In this document: positions 7,898-12,531 of the stretch, one piece after another
Layout of the letters: every line of letters begins with the position of its first letter
Position numbering within the stretch: the first letter of the stretch is position 1
Origin: Candidatus Thorarchaeota archaeon MP11T_1
GTDB lineage: Archaea; Asgardarchaeota; Thorarchaeia; Thorarchaeales; Thorarchaeaceae
DNA length: 12,531 nt
Direction: 5' to 3'
Assembly: GCA_002825515.1 (NCBI GenBank)
Contig: PJET01000148.1
Span: 1-12,531, forward strand
The notes under the pieces: model-generated
Databases searched by the model: none
The model's input: only the letters and a program-made list of their open reading frames with translations
What the model was told of the DNA's origin: nothing
Position numbers and translations under genes: made by a program

Positions 7898-9256
7898 TCA
7901 GTCTTTTGCAATAATATCAATGTCCTTGAAAATGATTTCAGGACCAATCCAATTTTGAAGATAATGAGGCACTTTAGCGATTTCAATCACATTTTGTAGC
8001 ATATCAAATCCGTTCCCGGAAACCATTAATCCGTTAATCGCACCAACCAGTTTACCATTTTTGATTAGGAATGCAGGATTTCCGACAACACTAAAATCAC
8101 CGGATTCCGGATTCGCGCTATGAGCACCTTGTACGTTTTGAATGTAATAACCATGCTTTATCTCTGATATGATATCCTCAATCTCACGTTTTCCGGGTCC
8201 TACTATCAGGTTAGTAGGAGCAATCGAAACTAATCCCTGTTTTAGATTGCGTTTGGCATTACCTGTACTCTTCACGCCCATCCTATTTGCCCAATAAGTG
8301 TCCCAAAGAAATGACCGAAGTATCCCTTTCTCAATGATCTGAGTTGTTTTTCGAGGTGCACCTTCATCATCAGCAATCGAGGTATTGGCACCACCTGGAT
8401 AGAGACCGTCATCACTCAGTGTAAAGTGGTCTGATGCTATCATATCTCCTATCTTATCACCTATCTTAGATTTTCCTCGAGCAACATTATCACCTCTAAT
8501 GCTCTTGATTAGAGTATTATCCAGCAGTGTAGCATATGCTTGTGGATGAAAAACAACAGTATGTTTGCCTGTTTTACCATCAACAACTTTCTTGCATAGA
8601 CGAATTTGTTGGCCAAGTTGCTCTACAATATTATCTAGGTTTAGATTCAGACCTCTCTTAATGTCATAGGCGAATACCATTGGAGTCATGCCACTTTCGG
8701 TTTGCGCTGACGCTATACCAACCATAACAGTTACTGTTCCTTTCTCTGAGTGAGCAACCCCGTTACTATTTGCATACGCCTCGAACATATAACTAATAGC
8801 TGTTGTTCCACCTATCAGCACAAGACCTGGTTCAGCCCCGGAGGTTTTCGCAATCAATTCGCCTGTGGATTTTACAATTGCATCTGGTTTTGTTTTGGCG
8901 ACCTCATCAATCCAAAGACCATTCAGAGTCGCATATTCTTCAGGAGTAGCCAAAGATACCCAATCAGGGTCTTCAGTTGTTGCATTTGCTGCGCTGATGG
9001 CGAAATTTACAGCTTCTTTGGCGGCTTTCTTTGTTGCGATATTTGTAAAAGCGCCTCCAATTTTCTTCCCTTTCAGAACACGAATTGCAATTTGAGCTCC
9101 AGTATGTTGGTTGACACTACTAATTTGAGCGAGTTCAATGGCAGATTCTAACTCTGTATTGAGTTTGGCTTGCGCTTCCGCTTCATCAGCACCAGATTCC
9201 AGCGCACGAGATACAATGTATCTGCAAAGTTCAAGTAGTTCCTTATCGCTATCCAA
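7898..9256 (-). CDS. pmbA: PmbA/TldE, non-catalytic subunit of the TldD-TldE metalloprotease
   Basis: This 452-residue protein is a PmbA/TldE (U62 family) subunit. It has the family's N-terminal alpha/beta domain (GAQIAIRVLKGKKIGGA), the central segment with GKTGKHTVVFHPQA, and the C-terminal signature (NVQGAHSANPESGDFSVVGN, then GKLVGAINGLMVSGNGF). It lacks the HExxxH zinc motif of TldD, as expected. In known pairs TldD supplies the metal site and PmbA/TldE completes the substrate groove of a cytoplasmic heterodimer that cleaves unfolded or heterocycle-bearing peptides and the CcdA antitoxin. There is no signal peptide. The start is TTG with GGGGCGGAG immediately upstream. No in-frame ATG occurs in the first 150 residues, so a TTG start is needed. 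It lies 12 nt downstream of tldD and should be co-transcribed and assembled with it. Confidence 0.93.
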   Translation of the reverse strand: MDSDKELLELCRYIVSRALESGADEAEAQAKLNTELESAIELAQISSVNQHTGAQIAIRVLKGKKIGGAFTNIATKKAAKEAVNFAISAANATTEDPDWVSLATPEEYATLNGLWIDEVAKTKPDAIVKSTGELIAKTSGAEPGLVLIGGTTAISYMFEAYANSNGVAHSEKGTVTVMVGIASAQTESGMTPMVFAYDIKRGLNLNLDNIVEQLGQQIRLCKKVVDGKTGKHTVVFHPQAYATLLDNTLIKSIRGDNVARGKSKIGDKIGDMIASDHFTLSDDGLYPGGANTSIADDEGAPRKTTQIIEKGILRSFLWDTYWANRMGVKSTGNAKRNLKQGLVSIAPTNLIVGPGKREIEDIISEIKHGYYIQNVQGAHSANPESGDFSVVGNPAFLIKNGKLVGAINGLMVSGNGFDMLQNVIEIAKVPHYLQNWIGPEIIFKDIDIIAKD

Positions 9257-9268
9257 TATCTCCGCCCC

Positions 9269-10660
9269 CTATGATTTTCCTCCAAAAGTGATTCCGCCCT
9301 TCGAGAATCGCATATTTGGGCCTCCACTGGAAACATATGCCCATTGCCCAAGTTTTCCACAACGCCCAGCATTATAGCCAGGAGCAACTTTTGATATTGC
9401 ATCTATTCTGAAGAGTGCATCAGTTCCAATGCCTGAGATCGATAGGTCTGCAACTGGTTGCCCAATCTCGCCATTGACGATCTCAAACGCTTCTTGAATT
9501 CCCACCTGAAAACTAGCATTCAATTGAGCTGAGCCGCCTCTGAAGTCGACGCAGAAATACCCAAAATCTATTCCCTCGAACATTTCTTCCTCCTGATAAT
9601 CACCAGGTTCTATGAAGGTACTTCGCATCCTGATTTGAGGGGGAAAAAGGTAACTTTCAGCACGAGCATTGCCAGTAAGCCTTTGTCCAAATTTGGTAGA
9701 ATATTCTCGGTTTACTAGAAGCTCCGTTAGTATGGAGTCCTTTATAATTTCAACACGACTTGTTGGTACTCCTTCATCATCATATTTTGCGACTCCTACT
9801 TGGTCTGAATTCCTGCCATCATCTACCATGTTTACACCTTCAGACGCAACGACAGAACCTCTCTTGGCATGGAATGGTGTGTTCACATTGAGGTCAGCCT
9901 CAGCCAGGTGTCCTAAGACTTCATGTGTAAAAGTTCCAACAACTCGGGGGCCAAATATACATGGGAATGAACCACCCTTTGGAGTCACTCCCTCAAGCTG
10001 CATTTTGACTCGTTTTGCTACAGACTCTCCCATATAGTCCGGAGTGGCGTAAGTTTCCATGAACTCCCAACCCTGTTGTGTTGAAGCTTCTTGATGTCTC
10101 GCTGCACTCAAGCGAATTCCATCTTTTCCTGTCGCCCATGGAAAAGACCAAATGAGCAGGATAGGAGATTGGATTTTCGAACCATCAGAAGTAATAAGAT
10201 ACTTTTCTCCTGAAATGGTTTCAACTTTGATTGTGGCAGCAGTAAGTCTGTTATCGTATTCGAAGATTGATTTGGTCATGTCTTTCATGTATTCGATTTT
10301 TTCCTCAATTGGTACTTGTTTCGGATCCTTCACAACCCTGAGTGGTATTTTATCCTCATAGGATTTCATCTCAGCTAGCTGAATTTTTTCACGTCTTGTT
10401 TTTGCAGCCGCCTTTGCAAGAGCTGTAGCATCACTAACGGCTTTTTCCAGTTGATCCAGATTCCCAGTTGAAACAAAGCCCCAGGCCCCGTCAGCTAAAA
10501 CTCTAATTGCGACTCCTTGTTCAATTCTTTGTGTTAACGCAGTCACCTTGTAGTCATCCATCTGAATGAATTCAAGGAAACTCCTCTCTCCTCGGACTTC
10601 TATGTAGGTCGCACCTAAATCCCGACCAGATTCGATTGCATTCTCTAAGAGTTCAAACAT
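9269..10660 (-). CDS. tldD: TldD, zinc metalloprotease subunit
   Basis: This 463-residue protein is a TldD-type metalloprotease, close to the usual family length. The zinc motif HEVLGH (His246, Glu247, His251) sits in the family context THEVLGHLAEADL. The C-terminal cysteine that completes the metal site in TldD is present as Cys434 in GRCGKLGQ, followed by the conserved glycine-rich end (SSGGPNMRFSKGGITFGG). The N-terminal domain (residues 1-200) contains the typical GVAIRVLADGAWGF segment. With these residues intact, it should be the active subunit of the TldD-PmbA heterodimer in the cytoplasm. ATG 10660 is the first gene of the minus-strand run. Its ribosome-binding site is weak (GGTG, 8 nt upstream). 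The stop is 12 nt before the pmbA start. The in vivo substrate in this organism cannot be deduced. Confidence 0.95.
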   Translation of the reverse strand: MFELLENAIESGRDLGATYIEVRGERSFLEFIQMDDYKVTALTQRIEQGVAIRVLADGAWGFVSTGNLDQLEKAVSDATALAKAAAKTRREKIQLAEMKSYEDKIPLRVVKDPKQVPIEEKIEYMKDMTKSIFEYDNRLTAATIKVETISGEKYLITSDGSKIQSPILLIWSFPWATGKDGIRLSAARHQEASTQQGWEFMETYATPDYMGESVAKRVKMQLEGVTPKGGSFPCIFGPRVVGTFTHEVLGHLAEADLNVNTPFHAKRGSVVASEGVNMVDDGRNSDQVGVAKYDDEGVPTSRVEIIKDSILTELLVNREYSTKFGQRLTGNARAESYLFPPQIRMRSTFIEPGDYQEEEMFEGIDFGYFCVDFRGGSAQLNASFQVGIQEAFEIVNGEIGQPVADLSISGIGTDALFRIDAISKVAPGYNAGRCGKLGQWAYVSSGGPNMRFSKGGITFGGKS

Positions 10661-10708
10661 TATTCGGGCACCAAATAGTTGCTAGATTAGAAAAAAAGGA
10701 AAAGAATT

Positions 10709-10723
10709 CAATCTAATAAAGTT
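10709..10723 (-). promoter_or_regulatory. Possible TATA box for tldD-pmbA
   Basis: On the minus strand the sequence AACTTTATTAGATTG contains the TATA-like CTTTATTA. It lies about 50-60 nt before tldD ATG 10660 and would place a transcription start near 10690. The predicted leader includes a run of seven T residues (10691-10697 on the opposite strand). The call is by position only. Confidence 0.3.
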
Positions 10724-10725
10724 CC

Positions 10726-10741
10726 GATATATGCTATAATA
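10726..10741 (+). promoter_or_regulatory. Possible TATA element for the rightward small ORF-GTPase unit
   Basis: GATATATGCTATAATA is the most TATA-like stretch in this intergenic region. A transcription start 24-28 nt downstream would fall near 10756-10768, right at the ATG of the small ORF at 10770. That ORF has no Shine-Dalgarno and would fit a leaderless transcript. The element is nearly symmetric, so it could also serve the leftward tldD unit. Confidence 0.35.
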
Positions 10742-10769
10742 CAGATTACAAAAACATCCAAAATGAAAA

Positions 10770-10981
10770 ATGGTTATTGATGACATAGAGGAGGATGAAC
10801 CGAGTAATAAAAGTGAGCGGCCAGAATTCGTCGCTATCTATGAGGAAGAATTAGATGAAGCATAAGTGCCACTAGACAAAGTGGTTTCACTATCGAAACT
10901 TGGTCAGTCGTCACAGAAATCATTGAGAGCTCTTATAACCAAATGAGAGAATTGAGAGTTGATAAGGAGTACCGTGGATGA
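10770..10981 (+). pseudogene. Small acidic ORF of about 70 residues interrupted by an apparent one-base frameshift
   Basis: ATG 10770 opens a frame of 31 residues (MVIDDIEEDEPSNKSERPEF, ending EEELDEA) that stops at TAA 10863-10865. A second frame, -1 relative to it, is open from 10859 to TGA 10979-10981. It reads ISATRQSGFTIETW from 10862, continues through a helix-like stretch and ends MRELRVDKEYRG, but has no usual start codon near its beginning. One extra base between GC and ATA near 10861 would join them into a single protein of about 70 residues: acidic first half, helical second half. Its TGA overlaps the GTPase ATG 10978 as ATGA, the classic spacing of co-translated genes, and the GTPase ribosome-binding site lies inside it. 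No known slippery heptamer is visible at the junction, so an assembly error or a recent mutation is more likely than programmed frameshifting. The family is not recognised. Confidence 0.4.
10964..10969 (+). promoter_or_regulatory. Shine-Dalgarno AAGGAG of the GTPBP1-like gene
   Basis: AAGGAG lies 8 nt before ATG 10978 and fixes the start of the GTPase gene. A nearer GTG at 10974 is in a frame that stops after six codons. Confidence 0.7.
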
Positions 10982-12531
10982 CAACACCAGATGAGATTCT
11001 CAATATCCTACTAAAGGGAGAGAATCGAATTACAGAGTTCAAGAGGAAACTCACTCGTTCCGACCTAAAAACAGACAGACGCCAGAAGCTAGTAACAAGA
11101 ATTCGATACATGACCTGTGAGAACCCATTTGAAGGACTCTTTCTAATTGGGATTGAGGATATTGGGGGGAGGGAATGGAAAGTCCACGGAATATCTGAAA
11201 ATTCTTTGAAAACCTCAGAACGGATTCTCGCTGGACTGTGCGAAGAAGCGGCAGTTGAGATTGTTGAAGCCGAGCGTTTTGAAACCTCACAGGGAATGGT
11301 TGGGTCTTATCTTCTGAAAAGACTTGCAATTTCTGAGATTAAAGAAACTTGTTCAATCAATGTGGCAGGGAGAGTGAATTCCGGAAAATCAAGTCTAATT
11401 GGTGCTCTTGTAACGGGACGACCGGATAATGGGAGTGGTAGTGCTAGATCATTTCTCCTTATTCATCCTCAGGAAATAACACGAGGACAAACAGCGGATA
11501 TCCATCTTGCTTTCATGGGATTTGACGAAAAAGGTAATACTGTTTATCCTGAGAACCCTCTAAACAAGCAGGAATCTGCTCGAGTTCTTGATCAATCGAT
11601 GAAAATTATCACTTTTTTCGATGCTCCTGGTCACAGGGAGTATAGTAAGACAATGATTAGATCGATTCTTGGAGCTGATGCACAATATGGCCTCGTATTG
11701 ATTCCAGGTCCTGAAGAAGCTTATTTGATTAGACAGGAGGAAAGCAACTATCGCGTTCCAAGGCTTGATGAAATAACAAGAGAACACTTGATACTCATGG
11801 CAAATCAGGGAGCACCATTTATCATCATGATATCAAAAATAGACAAGACCAGTCCTCAGGACCTAGAACTAGTAATGAACGTGGTTAGAAATAGTCTGAA
11901 GGAAGTAGGTAGAATACCAGTATTGGTTCGAACAAGCGATGAAATCCCACCAATAGTAAGAGAACTCAGTAACCAGGTGATAGTCCCAATATTTCTTACC
12001 TCAGCATTAGACTCAGAATCACTGGCACTCGTAACTCACCTTCTAAGACTACTTCCTGCTAATTCGAGTCATATCGCATTAACAGACCCTGCTCGTGCGT
12101 ATGTGGATAAGGTCTATCGAGGAATTAAGGGAACTAATGTTGTGGTAACAGGAACCGTCAAGTCGGGAATTTTCAAAAGAGGACAGGTTTTGAAGATAGG
12201 ACCGGATAAAGGAAATCAGTTCCAAGAAGGAAGACTGTTTAGTATTGAGATGTTTAAGAAAAGAATTAGAGCTGTGAAAGCTGGAGACCTCTTTGGCTTC
12301 GACATCAAAGATGTAGACAAGCATCTGATTCGAAGAGGACAAATGATTGTGGACCCAGATTTGGAACCAGAAAGTTGCAGAATCTTTGAAGCAAACATCG
12401 TTGTCACTCGTCATCCAACTAGAATTTCTGTTGGTTATGCACCAGTCCTTCAAGCTCATACAATACAACAAACTGTTATTCTGAAGAAAATCTATGATGC
12501 AGATTATCTAAGTGTGGGCGATTTTGCTCAT
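10978..12531 (+). CDS. GTPBP1-like translational GTPase, N-terminal 518 residues (runs off right edge)
   Basis: From ATG 10978 (AAGGAG 8 nt upstream) the frame is open to the window end. Residues 1-120 match the N-terminal region typical of GTPBP1/2 proteins (GLFLIGIED... then a helix ERILAGLCEEAAVEIVEAER). The GTPase domain follows. G1 is GRVNSGKS (131-138). The G2 region is EITRGQT with Thr172, then the GFDEKGN segment typical of GTPBP1. G3 is DAPGH (215-219), G4 is SKID (286-289), and G5 is close to TSA. Domain II-like beta-barrel sequence starts near 370 (VDKVYRGIKGTNVVVTGTVK), and domain III begins near 475. The family is EF1A-related and in eukaryotes is linked to mRNA exosome or ribosome-rescue functions; the archaeal role is unsettled. 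Oddities are Ser in place of Asn/Thr in G4 and about 14 extra residues between G3 and G4 (IPGPEEAYLIRQEESNYRV). It probably shares a transcript with the small ORF it overlaps by 4 nt. Confidence 0.9.
   Translation, partial: MTTPDEILNILLKGENRITEFKRKLTRSDLKTDRRQKLVTRIRYMTCENPFEGLFLIGIEDIGGREWKVHGISENSLKTSERILAGLCEEAAVEIVEAERFETSQGMVGSYLLKRLAISEIKETCSINVAGRVNSGKSSLIGALVTGRPDNGSGSARSFLLIHPQEITRGQTADIHLAFMGFDEKGNTVYPENPLNKQESARVLDQSMKIITFFDAPGHREYSKTMIRSILGADAQYGLVLIPGPEEAYLIRQEESNYRVPRLDEITREHLILMANQGAPFIIMISKIDKTSPQDLELVMNVVRNSLKEVGRIPVLVRTSDEIPPIVRELSNQVIVPIFLTSALDSESLALVTHLLRLLPANSSHIALTDPARAYVDKVYRGIKGTNVVVTGTVKSGIFKRGQVLKIGPDKGNQFQEGRLFSIEMFKKRIRAVKAGDLFGFDIKDVDKHLIRRGQMIVDPDLEPESCRIFEANIVVTRHPTRISVGYAPVLQAHTIQQTVILKKIYDADYLSVGDFAH

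Larger units (their letters stand above)
10661..10769. other. Divergent intergenic region between tldD and the rightward unit
   Basis: This gap is strongly AT-rich and contains TATA-like elements on both strands plus an A-run of seven at 10691-10697. Apart from these elements I see no RNA gene and no perfect repeat in it. Together with the damaged small ORF it makes up the 317-nt stretch without an intact gene. Confidence 0.5.

Noticed and set aside
10795..10854. ATG at 10795 after GAGGAGG giving a 19-residue peptide.
   Set aside because: The purine-rich sequence directly abuts the ATG, leaving no spacing, and the frame is very short.
10866..10946. In-frame continuation after the TAA of the small ORF, reading VPLDKVVSLSKLGQSSQKSL and resembling the start of an AbrB-type DNA-binding domain.
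   Set aside because: It needs read-through of a stop, ends after 26 codons, lacks the second half of the AbrB fold, and has no ribosome-binding site at its GTG. The alternative frame joins better and ends on the GTPase start.
1..12531. tRNA, rRNA, CRISPR arrays, insertion sequences and attachment sites.
   Set aside because: I looked for clover-leaf-like segments, regularly spaced repeats, transposase motifs and terminal inverted repeats, and saw none.

Overview
The window looks like a piece of an archaeal chromosome. The evidence is an EF1A-type GTPase of the GTPBP1 family, a TldD/PmbA pair, two large secreted subtilases with single C-terminal membrane anchors followed by short basic or Pro-rich tails, TATA-like promoter elements, and a mix of Shine-Dalgarno-led ATG and TTG starts. 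The two-subtilase style and the GTPBP1-type GTPase suggest an Asgard (Thorarchaeota-like) genome, but that is an inference from protein style and could not be tested. I saw no mobile element, CRISPR array, rRNA or tRNA.

Layout. (1) 1-259, minus: the N-terminal 86 residues of a small unrecognised protein that runs off the left edge. (2) 260-448: a divergent promoter region with two inverted repeats. (3) 449-3367, plus: a membrane-anchored subtilisin-like protease with a fused GATase/DUF4350-like domain. (4) 3357-10660, minus: four genes in one direction. In transcription order they are tldD (10660-9269), pmbA/tldE (9256-7898), a second, larger membrane-anchored subtilase (7792-4634), and an FAD/NAD(P)H pyridine-nucleotide oxidoreductase (4637-3357). 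The first two are 12 nt apart and the last two overlap by 4 nt (TTGA). A 105-nt gap with its own possible promoter separates pmbA from the protease. The oxidoreductase and the first protease converge with stop codons overlapping by 11 bp. (5) 10661-10977: a divergent promoter region plus what looks like a small gene broken by one missing base. (6) 10978-12531, plus: the first 518 residues of a GTPBP1-like translational GTPase that runs off the right edge.

How the genes may fit together. TldD and PmbA form a heterodimeric metalloprotease that digests unfolded or modified peptides in the cytoplasm, while the two subtilases should act outside the membrane. The neighbourhood is therefore rich in proteolysis, but only tldD-pmbA and protease-oxidoreductase are clearly co-transcribed or coupled. 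The oxidoreductase belongs to the CoA-disulfide reductase/NADH oxidase fold group but lacks that group's redox cysteine, so its reaction is open. The most unusual items are this cysteine-less flavoprotein, coupled to a protease with two large domain insertions, and the frameshifted small ORF whose reading ends exactly in an ATGA overlap with the GTPase start.
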